From Rhizobium sp. JAB6 (GTDB taxonomy: Bacteria; Pseudomonadota; Alphaproteobacteria; Rhizobiales; Rhizobiaceae): a stretch of 64,000 nt of DNA. The stretch lies in the NCBI RefSeq assembly GCF_003024605.1, contig NZ_PYJQ01000009.1, positions 868,001-932,000 of the forward strand, given 5' to 3'. The position numbers were made by a program, and so were the translations under genes. Positions within the stretch are counted from its first letter, which is position 1. Each line of letters begins with the position of its first letter. Positions 45,974 to 55,105 of this stretch are shown one piece after another. The notes beneath the pieces were generated by a model. That model was not told the origin of the DNA and searched no databases. It saw only the letters and a program-made list of their open reading frames with translations.

Positions 45974-46297
45974 GTCTGTCTCCTTTCAATTGGAAGTCCG
46001 GCGCATGTATGAAAGTGGATGGCCTCTCGTCCGAGACCCAAGCGCTGCTTCTTCAGCTTGGCGCGCCAGAAACGGGGCGTGGCGCGGCAAACTATCTTGT
46101 GACCGGCGCAACGCGGGATACACACGAAATGTTCCCACCGGTCATGTAACTTGATCAAGTCTATAGATTAATCGTGACTTGAAAAGCCTTTTTATAAATT
46201 TTCTGCAATTCTCTTTATTTTTGAATGACTTCGCGTAGTATAAAATCGCTGCGGCCGAGGAAAGGCGCGCGAATCTCTCTCTCCCAAAGGGAACGTC
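45974..46297. other. Divergent intergenic region (324 bases)
   Basis: It lies between the hypothetical gene (minus) and the cupin gene (plus). It turns AT-rich after 46140. It contains a perfect 12-base palindrome ACTTGATCAAGT at 46149-46160, a possible regulator site. No gene is seen in it. Confidence 0.45.
46149..46160. promoter_or_regulatory. Perfect palindrome, possible operator
   Basis: ACTTGATCAAGT is a 12-base perfect palindrome in an AT-rich intergenic stretch, about 140 bases upstream of the cupin start. No cognate regulator gene is adjacent. Confidence 0.3.
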
Positions 46298-46800
46298 ATG
46301 TGCGTCGATCATGAACATCAGCATCACGACGGGCACGATCACGGCCATCAGTCCATCGATTGGCGCGAACACGGCATCAAGATCATTCCCGGCAATGCGC
46401 TCGATCCGAATACCGCGCAAACCCCCGGCATGAACCGCGCGACCGCGATCAACCATGCACGAGCCGGTGCCGAAAAGATCTGGGCAGGAACAGTGACGAT
46501 CCACGCCAATGCCAAGACCGGCGCGCACATCACGGTGATCTCGAAAGCATCATCTATGTCGTCAAAGGCAGGGCAAGGATGCGCTGGGGCGACAATCTGG
46601 AATTCGTCGCCGAAGCCGGTCCCGGCGACTTCATCTTCGTGCCACCCTACGTGCCGCACCAGGAAATCAATGCGAGCCGCGACGAAACGCTGGAATGCGT
46701 TCTCGTCCGCTCCGGCCAGGAGCCGGTTGTCGTCAATCTGGATATCGAACCAGTCGAAAAACCGGAAGAGGTCCTCTGGAAAGACCCTATTCATCGCTGA
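46298..46800 (+). pseudogene. Cupin-domain gene with an apparent one-base deletion
   Basis: The first frame starts at ATG 46298 with a His-rich head (MCVDHEHQHHDGHDHGHQSID) and runs into the cupin core as VTIHANAKTGAH. It then switches to nonsense. The correct sequence resumes in the next frame as HGDLESIIYVVKGRARMRWG, GPGDFIFVPPYVPHQE and ends WKDPIHR at 46800. Restoring one C in CACATCACGG, near 46525, gives GAHHHGDLES, the expected first cupin motif, and a protein of about 167 residues. The His-rich N-terminus may bind metal. It is either inactivated or misread. Confidence 0.75.
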
Positions 46801-47011
46801 ATCGATTAATTTTTGAGCAAATGCCTATTTGCCGCATAAGTAATCTATGGTATTTATAGAAAATTAGTTTGCTCTTTTGCGTTGCGTCGAAAAGAGTTTT
46901 TCAGAACCGCAGTGCACAACGCATGATCCTGCTTGGTAGAGGGGACGCGCGTCTGAAATGATCCGGATGTCAACGAGAGAACGATCTCGATCATCTGGAA
47001 TAGGATTTCCC

Positions 47012-47860
47012 ATGACTGAAAAGCTTTCTAGAGGTTTCGTCGCGCTGCGCCTTTCCCGCCGCGCCGGCCTTGCTGCCATCCTTGCCTCCGCTGTTGCTCT
47101 CTTCGGCCTGACGGCTACCGCCATGCCGTCTTTCGCCGCAGACAAGACGATCAAGGTCGGCATCATGAGCGGTGAGGACGAGGATGTCTGGCGCGTCGTT
47201 GTCGCCGAAGCCGCCAAGAAGGGCCTGAAGGTCGAGCCAGTCGTCTTCAACGATTATACCCAGCCGAACGAGGCCCTGGAACGCGGCGAAATCGACGCCA
47301 ACGCCTTCCAGCACAAGCCCTACCTCGACAACCAGATCAAGCAGCACGGCTATCACATCGTCATTGCCGGCTATACGGGCATCTGGCCGATCGGCCTCTA
47401 CACGAAGAAGTACAAGACCGTGGCCGAGCTTCCGAAGGGGGCCGCCATCGGGGTGCCGAACGATCCCTCCAACGAAGGCCGCGCGCTGCTCGTTCTGCAG
47501 CATGAGGGCATCATCAAGCTCAAGGACGGTACCGGCATCCTCGCCACCACCGCCGACATCGCGGAAAATCCGAAGAACGTCGACATCAAGGAGCTGGATG
47601 CCGGCATCGTCGGCCGCTCGATCGACGATCTCGATGCAGCCGTCGTCAACACCGACTGGGCGCTGAAAGCTGGGCTCTCCGCCAACGACCGTATCGCGCA
47701 AGAGCAGACGAAAGATAACCCTTACCGCAACTTCATCGCCGTCAAGCAGAGCGACGAGAACGCGCCCTGGGTAAAGACCTTGGTTGCCGCCTACCAGAAC
47801 GATACCGTTAAGGCAGAGTTCGATAAGGTCTACAAGGGCACAGGCCAGAGCGCTTACTGA
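47012..47860 (+). CDS. MetQ/NlpA-family substrate-binding protein
   Basis: A 282-residue binding protein of the methionine-uptake type. The signal peptide spans residues 1-43 (LAAILASAVALFGL, then PSFA|AD). No lipobox Cys is present, so it is a free periplasmic form. The mature part has IKVGIMSGEDEDVWRVV, FNDYTQPNEALERGEIDANAFQHKPYL and IGLYTKKYKTVAELPKGA, all landmarks of the family. ATG 47012 follows AGGAT. It is followed by the ATPase and permease genes, with a RIME-like element between. The ligand may be methionine or an analogue. Confidence 0.88.
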   Translation: MTEKLSRGFVALRLSRRAGLAAILASAVALFGLTATAMPSFAADKTIKVGIMSGEDEDVWRVVVAEAAKKGLKVEPVVFNDYTQPNEALERGEIDANAFQHKPYLDNQIKQHGYHIVIAGYTGIWPIGLYTKKYKTVAELPKGAAIGVPNDPSNEGRALLVLQHEGIIKLKDGTGILATTADIAENPKNVDIKELDAGIVGRSIDDLDAAVVNTDWALKAGLSANDRIAQEQTKDNPYRNFIAVKQSDENAPWVKTLVAAYQNDTVKAEFDKVYKGTGQSAY

Positions 47861-48213
47861 TATCAGAACAGTGCTGGGACGGCGTTGAACGGCGGGCGGC
47901 CGGGGCATCTTGCCCGGGCCGCCTTTGATGTTTTCCCGTTAGATGCGATGAAGTTTATAGTTGGTTATGGAGTTCGCGGAGGGTACATACCCCCCCTGTC
48001 ACTTTCCCCACAAGGGGAGAGATCGGAAACTCGTGGCAAGCTATCGCCAGAAACGAACATCGCATCTGCTGACACCCGGCTGATTTATTTCACAGAGTGC
48101 GCGGCATATTCCCAGCGATCTCCCCCTTTTTGGGGGGAGATGTCACGAAGTGACAGAGGGGGTACAATGGCCTCAACGAACTCGAAGGCCACTTTTATAC
48201 GAAGAGACACACT
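47861..48213. other. Intergenic region inside the met-type operon (353 bases)
   Basis: It holds the RIME-like variant at 47988-48164 and little else. A short GC-rich hairpin GGCGGCCCGG-type stretch directly follows the metQ stop. No gene is seen. Confidence 0.5.
47988..48164. repeat. RIME-like mosaic element, copy 4 (variant)
   Basis: The ends are inverted repeats: TACCCCCCCTGTCACTT at the left and GTGACAGAGGGGGTA at the right, enclosing CCCCACAAGGGGAGAG and CTCCCCCTTTTTGGGGGGAG hairpins. It sits between the binding-protein gene and the ATPase gene of one transporter. Confidence 0.65.
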
Positions 48214-49296
48214 ATGAATTCCTTCACCCCAGCCACGTCGATCGACGGGCAGGCCCCACCTGAATCGACAGGCGACGAGATCGTCCGCCTGATCGATGTC
48301 CGCCGCCGGTTCGGCGCAACACCGGCGCTGGACGGCATATCGCTGACCGCACGACGTGGCGAGATCGTCGGCATCATCGGCCGCAGCGGTGCCGGCAAAT
48401 CGACGCTGATCCGTTGCCTGAACGGATTGGAGCGCGCCGATAGCGGCGAGATCCACATCGAGGGCCGCGACATCGCCCGCCTTTCGGAAAAGGAACTGCA
48501 GCCCCTGCGTCGCCGTATCGGCATGGTCTTCCAGCACTTCAATCTGCTCTCCTCCAGAACCGTCGAGGAAAACATCGCGCTGCCGCTGAAGATCGAAGGC
48601 GTCGCCAAGGCGGAGCGATTGCAGCGCGCCCGCGAACTGCTTGATCTCGTCGGCCTCGCCGACAAGGCCACGGCTTATCCATCGGCGCTATCCGGCGGCC
48701 AGAAACAGCGCGTCGGCATTGCCCGCGCCCTTGCCGCTCGGCCTGCCATCCTCCTGTCGGACGAAGCGACGTCGGCGCTCGACCCCGAAACCACCCGATC
48801 CATTCTGGCCCTGTTGAAGGACATCAACCGCAAGCTCGGCCTGACGATCCTGCTCATCACCCATGAGATGGAGGTGATCCGTTCGATCGCCGATCGCGTC
48901 GCGGTCATCGATGCCGGCCGGATCGTCGAAGAGGGCTCGGTGTGGACCGTTTTCGCCAATCCGCAGCAGGACATCACCGCCAGCCTGCTCAGCGGCGCGC
49001 GTCCCCAGCTTCCGGACCATATTACCGCCCGCCTTTCCTCGACATCGGGTGCCGAGGCCATCCTCAGCGTCGATCTTGCCGGTCCTGCCGCGCAAGGTGC
49101 GCTCTTTGCCGAACTTTCGGCCGCTCTTCCCCGCTCATTCCGGCTGGTCCATGGCGGCATAGACCATATCCAGAACCAGCCCGTCGCCCGCTTTTTCGTG
49201 GCGGTGCCGGCGCGCGACGCGACCTTGCCGACTAAGGTCAGTGATTTTCTGAAAGCCCGTTCCGCCCGGGTGGAGGTTCTAGGCTATGACAACTGA
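48214..49296 (+). CDS. metN: Methionine-type ABC transporter ATP-binding protein
   Basis: A 360-residue ATPase. Walker A is GRSGAGKSTLIRCL, the signature is LSGGQKQRVGIARALAA, Walker B is ILLSDEATSALD and the switch His is in LITHEMEVIRS. A C-terminal ACT-like NIL domain (residues about 275-360) is present; in MetN it binds methionine and inhibits transport. It overlaps the permease gene by 11 bases. Other ABC proteins of this group transport D-methionine or related sulfur compounds. Confidence 0.88.
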   Translation: MNSFTPATSIDGQAPPESTGDEIVRLIDVRRRFGATPALDGISLTARRGEIVGIIGRSGAGKSTLIRCLNGLERADSGEIHIEGRDIARLSEKELQPLRRRIGMVFQHFNLLSSRTVEENIALPLKIEGVAKAERLQRARELLDLVGLADKATAYPSALSGGQKQRVGIARALAARPAILLSDEATSALDPETTRSILALLKDINRKLGLTILLITHEMEVIRSIADRVAVIDAGRIVEEGSVWTVFANPQQDITASLLSGARPQLPDHITARLSSTSGAEAILSVDLAGPAAQGALFAELSAALPRSFRLVHGGIDHIQNQPVARFFVAVPARDATLPTKVSDFLKARSARVEVLGYDN

Positions 49297-49942
49297 TGTA
49301 ATCCTCGGCCTGCTTTGGCGCTCCTTCTGGCAGACCGTCTGGATGACGGGCGCATCCGGCTTTCTTTCCCTCATCATCGGCCTGCCTCTCGGCCTTGGCC
49401 TCGTCGTCACCAGCCGCGGCGGCATCGCCGAGCAGGGCGCAATCAACCGCGTCCTGGGGGTCCTGGTCGACGGCTTCCGCGCCGTCCCTTTCATCATCCT
49501 GTTGATCGCCCTCATCCCGCTGACCCGTCTGATTGTCGGCACGGCGCTCGGCACGACGGCCGCGATCGTGCCGCTGACCATCGCCGCGATCCCCTATTAC
49601 GCGCGCGTCGCCGAGGTCTCGCTGCGCGATGTCGATCGCGGCCTGATCGATGCAGTGCGCGCCATGGGCGGCAATCGCTGGACCATCGTTCGCGAGGTGC
49701 TGATACCGGAAGCCATGCCCGGCATCGTCGCCGGCTTCACCGTGACCATGGTGACGCTGATCGGCGCTTCGGCCATGGCCGGTACGATCGGCGGCGGCGG
49801 TCTCGGCGACCTTGCCATCCGCTACGGCTATCAACGCTATGAGACGAGCGTCATGATCGCCGTCGTCATCATCCTGATCGTTCTGGTCTGGGGCATGCAA
49901 TGGCTGGGCGACCACCTGGCCAACCGGCTCGACCGCCGCTAG
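49286..49942 (+). CDS. metI: Methionine-type ABC transporter permease
   Basis: A 218-residue permease with five predicted TM segments. LWRSFWQTVWMTGASGFLSL starts it, and AVRAMGGNRWTIVREVLIPEAMPG is the ATPase contact loop. LIGASAMAGTIGGGGLGDLAIRYGYQR is the characteristic MetI region. It overlaps the metN-type gene by 11 bases, so the pair is translationally coupled. It forms the membrane channel of the importer. Confidence 0.9.
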   Translation: MTTDVILGLLWRSFWQTVWMTGASGFLSLIIGLPLGLGLVVTSRGGIAEQGAINRVLGVLVDGFRAVPFIILLIALIPLTRLIVGTALGTTAAIVPLTIAAIPYYARVAEVSLRDVDRGLIDAVRAMGGNRWTIVREVLIPEAMPGIVAGFTVTMVTLIGASAMAGTIGGGGLGDLAIRYGYQRYETSVMIAVVIILIVLVWGMQWLGDHLANRLDRR

Positions 49943-50006
49943 CTCTGTCGAATCAAACCTATTCCCGGCGCGGGGGAAACACTGTGCCGGGAATGGAGAA
50001 CCGTGA

Positions 50007-51038
50007 TCAGTTGCGCGTGACCGGCTTCGAACGCATGCGCGACACCGTTTCCCGTTCGGCGCGCTTGCAGCGCATCGGCGGTAAACCGCGATCCATCAGA
50101 TCCATGTCTTCCAGCACCATCTCGCCCATTTTCTTGAAAGCGCTGTCGAGCGCGCCGGCGCGGTGGGCCGAACGCAGAAAGCCCTTGAGCTTGCGGACGG
50201 GGTGATCGAGGCCAAGCGGCTCCTCGGGGTAGACGTCGCTCGCCGCCACGATATGGCCGGATGCAACCGCCGCCATCAGCGCGTCGAAATCGACGACGTC
50301 GGCCCGGCTGAGCAGGATGAAGGCCGCGCCCCTGCGCATCGTGGCAAACGCCTCGGCACCGAGAAAGCCCCTGTTCTCGCTGGTGACGGAGGCAACAACG
50401 AAGACGAAGTCGCTGGCGGACAGCACCTCGTCCAGCCCGGCGGGCTGCACGCCATGTTCCCTCAGGATCGATGGCGGCATCCAGGGATCGAACACCCTGA
50501 TATTGGCGCGGAAGCCGGAGAGAACCCGGTTCAAGGCCTTGCCGAGATCGCCGAAGCCGACGATGCCGATATCGCTGCCTGAAAGCAGCCGGGCGCTGGC
50601 ATTGCCATCGCCGCCCCAAAGCTCCCTGCCCTCCCGAAAATCGAGATCGGCATCGACGATCCCGCGCGCCAGGCTCAGCGCAAACCCGAGGCCGATTTCG
50701 GCGACCGGCTCGGCAAAAACGAGACCCGTGGTGACGACATGGATGCCGCGTTCGAAGAGCACCTCATAGGGCATGTTGTTGATGAGGTTGCTCTCGACAT
50801 TCAGGATGCAGCGCAGTTGCGGCATGCGGTCGAGCGTCTCCTTCGACAAGGGTGGCTGGCCGATGATATAGCGCGCCTCAGCGAGCACCTCGTCGTCCAA
50901 CCCGGCGATATCATCCGGATCCGCCTCGACGATGCGGTATTTCGAATGAAGGAGCGCCAATGCATCCTTGGTGAAGATAAGCTCAAGCGAGCGCGGCTCC
51001 GGCGCACTGATAGCCAAGGGTCTGCTGTCGGTCGTCAT
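50007..51038 (-). CDS. D-isomer specific 2-hydroxyacid dehydrogenase
   Basis: A 343-residue NAD-dependent dehydrogenase. The dinucleotide fold is LLSGSDIGIVGFGDLGKALN, the substrate Arg is in LLSRADVVDFDAL, the conserved Glu is in DVYPEEPL and the catalytic His in RSAHRAG. This is the family of phosphoglycerate and glyoxylate/hydroxypyruvate reductases, but the exact substrate is unclear. It follows the alkyladenine glycosylase gene by 54 bases on the same strand. GGAGGAG precedes the start. Confidence 0.87.
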   Translation of the reverse strand: MTTDSRPLAISAPEPRSLELIFTKDALALLHSKYRIVEADPDDIAGLDDEVLAEARYIIGQPPLSKETLDRMPQLRCILNVESNLINNMPYEVLFERGIHVVTTGLVFAEPVAEIGLGFALSLARGIVDADLDFREGRELWGGDGNASARLLSGSDIGIVGFGDLGKALNRVLSGFRANIRVFDPWMPPSILREHGVQPAGLDEVLSASDFVFVVASVTSENRGFLGAEAFATMRRGAAFILLSRADVVDFDALMAAVASGHIVAASDVYPEEPLGLDHPVRKLKGFLRSAHRAGALDSAFKKMGEMVLEDMDLMDRGLPPMRCKRAERETVSRMRSKPVTRN

Positions 51039-51092
51039 TCTGCTCCTCCGATATCGCGATACGATCCAATATCATTCGACGGATGAGATCAA

Positions 51093-51788
51093 TCAGGCCT
51101 CGTCCTCCTTCCCTGGCATTCCGACGGAGAAGGCGCAGATGCGTGAGAGATAGGTGAGTGGCAGACCGGTCTCCGCGTGCCAGGCATTGAACTGATCCTG
51201 GATCAGCCGCAGATCCTTCTTGGTGGGCTTGCTGTCCGAAATGGGCACGCCCGCGAGCCGCAGGCAGACGAGGACGTCATGGCTCATGACGAAGCTGTCG
51301 CGGCCGATGGCGCGCAGCAGATATTGGCCGGTCATGCCGCCGAGCCGGTTGGCCTGCTTGTCCAGGACAGCCAGCAGGCCGATCTGATCCTCCAGCGGCC
51401 AATCGGCGAAGAAGCGGCCGGCGCTTCCATACTCGTCGGCAAGCCGGCGGACGAACTGCGCATTGGCCCTGACCGACATGATTTTTGCGCCATTGCGGAT
51501 GACCCGGACATCGGAGGTCAGGTCATGCCAGTAATCGTCCGGTGCGAGATTGAGGAAGGCAGGATCGAAGCCGGAGAAGGCAGCTTGGAAACCTGTCCAT
51601 TTCGAATCGATGACATTACGCACAAAGCCCGCATAGAAGATATAGCGCGTCATTTCCGACAATATCCGATCGTCGGGGAGCGTACGCAGCACGTCATGGT
51701 TCGGCATTCCAGGCATCAGCGCCCTCAATCCGTCGGCGCCGTCCTTGCGCTTCTCGGCACGCTCCCTGATCTCCGCAAAGCTTCCCAT
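51093..51788 (-). CDS. DNA-3-methyladenine glycosylase I-like protein
   Basis: A 231-residue protein of the TAG family (PF03352). LSEMTRYIFYAGFVRNVIDSKW is the conserved helix-hairpin region, SVRANAQFVRRLADEYGS a central helix, and DVLVCLRLAGVPISDSKPTKKD the end. Some zinc-binding residues of Tag seem absent, so the substrate range may differ. I chose the second ATG (51788), since the first would leave only two bases after the GGGAGAG site. It probably removes alkylated bases from DNA. It is likely co-transcribed with the 2-hydroxyacid dehydrogenase. Confidence 0.75.
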   Translation of the reverse strand: MGSFAEIRERAEKRKDGADGLRALMPGMPNHDVLRTLPDDRILSEMTRYIFYAGFVRNVIDSKWTGFQAAFSGFDPAFLNLAPDDYWHDLTSDVRVIRNGAKIMSVRANAQFVRRLADEYGSAGRFFADWPLEDQIGLLAVLDKQANRLGGMTGQYLLRAIGRDSFVMSHDVLVCLRLAGVPISDSKPTKKDLRLIQDQFNAWHAETGLPLTYLSRICAFSVGMPGKEDEA

Positions 51789-52046
51789 CATCCTCTCCCG
51801 TCAGTCATGCGACGCGACAAGTCTTTTATGACCTCATTGGCGCGTGCACGTAATTTCGTGCGATGATTTTCCGTGAAAAACAAATTATTGAAAGTTACGA
51901 CTCGAAAGTTGATTGCATAGGCGTTCGAATTGGCTCCCCGACAATTGAAACAAATCCCGATTGCTCCAGATATCGTCTTGAAATTAACTTGAGATATTAC
52001 GCACTGTAACGTTAATTTCGGCGACGTCGGATCGGAGCCTCCTGCC

Positions 52047-52307
52047 ATGAATAATAAAGACTGGAATTATCCCATCATGGTCATCTGCAAACGCACCGGA
52101 AAAGTCTACACGGTGGCGAACACGAAAGAAGCGCTGGATATGCTGTTGAACGCATGGCCTGTTGCGGAAGGCAAGGCGTTCATGATGGCACTGCAAGTCT
52201 GCGCCGACGTCGAAAGCGGGCAAGGACAGCCACTCGAGGCCCGCAACAGCTTTGTAGCCGCGGCGTCGGAGGCTGGGGTCCCTCTTGACATGCCGGTAGT
52301 TCAATAA
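52047..52307 (+). CDS. DUF982-type small protein (first of three)
   Basis: An 86-residue protein with the pattern I associate with DUF982: a start strand with PIMVICKRTGKVYTVANTKEA, then LLNAWPVAEGKAFMMALQVC and ARNSFVAAASEAGVP. This family is restricted almost to rhizobia and often comes in tandem copies; function unknown. Two more copies follow at 52571 and 53074. The spacing to the neighbours (about 250 bases each) suggests independent promoters. Confidence 0.7.
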   Translation: MNNKDWNYPIMVICKRTGKVYTVANTKEALDMLLNAWPVAEGKAFMMALQVCADVESGQGQPLEARNSFVAAASEAGVPLDMPVVQ

Positions 52308-52570
52308 AGCCTTTCGACCTCTCTCATCCATTCGAAGATGGACATGCCGCATGTCTCGGCGTGGAATGGTTCGACGAAGCAGCCGGCTGGACTGGGCGCA
52401 TCGATCGCGGGACTGCCGCGGCCGCCCTTCCCCCTGTGATCGCCGTATGGCCGGATCGCTTTCCGCGCAGAACGGCAACCGGCTCATAATATAAAGATCA
52501 ATTTTGCGGATATTGCGAAACTTTTCGGTTCGGCGGGAGTTTGGAGACGCAATGTCGGAGCGTCAACGAA

Positions 52571-52828
52571 ATGAACAGTATTTTTAATGCCGGCGAATGC
52601 CGCTGGCATGAACCGGTTTATCTGCGCATCGGTTATGGAATGCCGGAGGTCGTCCGCAGCCCCAAGGAAGCCCATAATCACCTTCTTTTCCGCTGGCCGG
52701 CCATCAGAGGCGAAAAATATGATTCCGCCCGAAGCCTCTGTCTCCAAGCCGATACCGATCCTCTGCTGAGCGATAAAGCCAGGAAGATGTTCATCGCGGC
52801 CTGCGTGGAAGCGAACGTATTGGATTAG
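52571..52828 (+). CDS. DUF982-type small protein (second of three)
   Basis: An 85-residue protein sharing PVYLRIGYGMPEVVRSPKEA, then LLFRWPAIRGEKYDSARSLC and ARKMFIAACVEANV with its two neighbours. ATG 52571 is chosen over the frame start at 52541, because the N-terminal strand aligns with the paralogues only from there. Function unknown. Confidence 0.68.
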   Translation: MNSIFNAGECRWHEPVYLRIGYGMPEVVRSPKEAHNHLLFRWPAIRGEKYDSARSLCLQADTDPLLSDKARKMFIAACVEANVLD

Positions 52829-53073
52829 CGCTCGCGCGACGTTCAATCCACTCGCAAACCGCTGTGAGACAATCACGGCTTTCACCCGGGAATGGCACCT
52901 CCATTCGCTCCATAAGATGCAACACCGAAGCGGTCTCGGCTGCAATACAGGAGCGCAATGTACCCGCCTGCCGGGAAGAATGACATCAGCTTCGATGAAA
53001 TCGGACAAGGCCCTCGGAGCGGAACGCTTCTTGCAATCTTACCGAAGCATGAATGTTTCGGAGGTAATACGTT

Positions 53074-53328
53074 TTGAAACGAAACAGTTTACGCCCATTC
53101 CCGGCTATCACGCTTGTCATGGGAGAGAACGGCGGAACGCGCCGTATCAATTCAGTGCATCAGGCGGCGGAATTGCTGCTGGAATATTGGCCGGTGGAAA
53201 ATGGCGAGGAATATGTCGCGGCAGTGCGGATCTGCCTCGAAGCGATGCTGGGTGCCGTCCCTGCCGAAGCCGTAAGGGAGGCCTTGATCAAGGCTGCGCG
53301 GGAAGCCGGCATATCCGTCATGCAGTGA
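53074..53328 (+). CDS. DUF982-type small protein (third of three)
   Basis: An 84-residue protein with FPAITLVMGENGGTRRINSV, then LLEYWPVENGEEYVAAVRIC and REALIKAAREAGISV. It seems to start at TTG 53074, with GGAGG at 53060-53064. It matches the other two copies in the WP...G..Y..A...C core. Function unknown. Confidence 0.68.
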   Translation: MKRNSLRPFPAITLVMGENGGTRRINSVHQAAELLLEYWPVENGEEYVAAVRICLEAMLGAVPAEAVREALIKAAREAGISVMQ

Positions 53329-53449
53329 AATCACCCCGCTCCTCCCGCAGCAGGCGGGATCTCTCTGACACTATTCACTTTTTATGAACGAGTGCCGGCG
53401 ATCTTGCCAATGGAGGCAGGCGATTCGCCCTGCCAATGACGGAGAGAAT

Positions 53450-53701
53450 ATGTCGCTTCTACCATTCCCGGCCGACAGGCGTACCAGTGATGTCAGGCGG
53501 TGTGCCGCAGCCCTTCAGCAGCTACATGGCGAGGCGGCAAACCGCTTCTGGCGTTCGGAAATGGCAATCTTTGCCAATGCCCTGCGCGAACAGGGGGTGG
53601 AAGACGGCGAAATCTCGCGGCAGGCCGGTCTCTTCATGCATGCGGTGCAGATGGAACTGCAGCTCGCCTTTGCCGAAGAGGAACTGAACGCGTCGGCCTG
53701 A
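53450..53701 (+). CDS. Small rhizobial protein (DUF6074-like)
   Basis: An 83-residue protein that starts MSLLPFPADRRTSDVRRCAA and continues with QLHGEAANRFWRSEMAIFA and GLFMHAVQMELQLAFAEEE. It resembles a small rhizobial family; the DUF number is from memory. GGAGAGA at 53441 precedes ATG 53450. It follows the DUF982-type genes in the same direction. Function unknown. Confidence 0.62.
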   Translation: MSLLPFPADRRTSDVRRCAAALQQLHGEAANRFWRSEMAIFANALREQGVEDGEISRQAGLFMHAVQMELQLAFAEEELNASA

Positions 53702-53803
53702 CGGTGTTGAAGCCTTTTCGCTTTTTCGAACCGCGAAAACGCTCTCCTTCCTGGACTTTCACGCGATTCCGAACGAAAACGCGATGCGCTCCGCGCGATT
53801 GCT

Positions 53804-54130
53804 CTATTTCGGCAATCTGCAAAATGCGATGGACTTGTCGCCGCTTGTCGGTGACTTGATCTGCACGGTCCATTCTCCTCCCGGAAAATGGAAGCCCTTT
53901 GACGAAACCACGCCGGCAATCTGCGCGCAGGCCTTTCTGGCATCGGCGCTCGGCAGATCAATCGTCCCTATGACGGCGTACCTCCGGCTGGATACCTGGC
54001 ACGGCGCTGTAAACAGGCCCGTATTGTCGATCATCTTGCAGACGCGGAACGCATTGTTCACGGCATCGTCTGCTGCCATCGCGGAATTAGCGCCCACCAG
54101 CATGGTGGCCGCCGCCAAAAACAGTTTCAT
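53804..54130 (-). CDS. Small secreted hypothetical protein
   Basis: A 108-residue precursor. MKLFLAAATMLVGANSAMA is a clean signal peptide with an AMA|A cleavage site. The mature part of about 89 residues has four Cys residues (FRVCKMI, TAPCQVSS, RKACAQI, AFCRLPK), probably two disulfides in the periplasm. ATG 54130 is chosen because the signal peptide begins there. Function unknown. Confidence 0.65.
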   Translation of the reverse strand: MKLFLAAATMLVGANSAMAADDAVNNAFRVCKMIDNTGLFTAPCQVSSRRYAVIGTIDLPSADARKACAQIAGVVSSKGFHFPGGEWTVQIKSPTSGDKSIAFCRLPK

Positions 54131-54426
54131 TGAAAACCCCGATCCCCTATGGCAGCACGGTGCCAGAGCAGATTTCGTCTTGCAAGATATGTCGCGTGGA
54201 TTTTCATGGGCCATTTGAAAATACAACGCAACGGACGGCGGCTTGTTCGCCGGAGCCTTCGTTCACCCGGTTTTTCTGACATATCAACGCATTCCCGGCT
54301 GCACCTCCGCTTGATGCCGTCCCGGATCGCAACCGCTGCCCTGTCGATGAGGCCGGAACAATAAGCCGCAACGGGCATTCCCAAAACATATGGCACTTTG
54401 CCCAATGCCCCGTGAAGGAGACGGCT

Positions 54427-54636
54427 ATGAACCAAGACATCATCGATCGGCTCGATACAATCGGCCAACAGCTGCATGATCGCGCTCTTGCCCTGTCCCA
54501 GTCGCAATCCCAGGAAGGCCAGGACCATGCCCTGATGATGTCCGCACTGGCGACCTTAGCAGCGGCCGTACGGACCCTGAATGACGACGTCGCACAGCTC
54601 GATGGCCCCAAGGGGATTGGCGCAGCCGGCTCCTGA
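54427..54636 (+). CDS. Small hypothetical protein
   Basis: A 69-residue, mostly helical protein starting MNQDIIDRLDTIGQQLHDRA and containing ALMMSALATLAAAVRTLNDD. A GAAGGAGA site 6 bases before the ATG supports it. It looks like a small coiled-coil protein. Function unknown. It is the last gene with typical rhizobial GC before the island. Confidence 0.5.
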   Translation: MNQDIIDRLDTIGQQLHDRALALSQSQSQEGQDHALMMSALATLAAAVRTLNDDVAQLDGPKGIGAAGS

Positions 54637-55105
54637 AGTCTAGGTATCGAGGCCGATGGCAATTTCAACGCTGGTGACAGCTTGATCGTTGACGATCATG
54701 ACCTTCGTAACCGCCTACAACTTCGCCAAACATCTCAAGGCACCGCGATGGTATATGCGGATGGCGAAGGCGGCTTAATGATCCGAAGCCTTCTCATTTT
54801 TTCTTTTTGCCCTTCTTCCATTATTGCATTTGCGAGCGGGCCGGTCACAGTTAGATGGAAAAGACTGAAGTGTTGGGCGCTGAAAGCGCCATCCACGCGG
54901 CCATCGGACAATCCCGCTTGCTTTAGATCGATCAGCAGATCGTTCGGTGATCGATAGCAGCGGAGGGTCTTTGTCCACAAATAGAGTTCAGTCAGCGCCG
55001 GGGCGGAGGGATGCTTAACGATGACGTCGAACGCCTTGGCGCAATCTTCTGACTTCTTGAGCCAGACCCTCTAAAGCATATTCAGGGGTTGCGACAACTC
55101 GCTCT
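54637..55105. other. Gene-poor stretch at the edge of the island (469 bases)
   Basis: No convincing gene is seen. Two short minus-strand frames (54735-54980) have no clear start signal. The GC content falls visibly through this stretch, which I take as the left edge of the accessory island. Confidence 0.4.

Noticed and set aside
46871..47011. Possible SAM-type riboswitch before the metQ-like gene
   Set aside because: I looked for the conserved SAM-II pattern and found none; only a small CGAGAGAACGATCTCG hairpin is present.
54735..54980. An 81-residue frame on the minus strand with some protein-like character
   Set aside because: No start signal, no recognisable motif, and the surrounding stretch looks non-coding.
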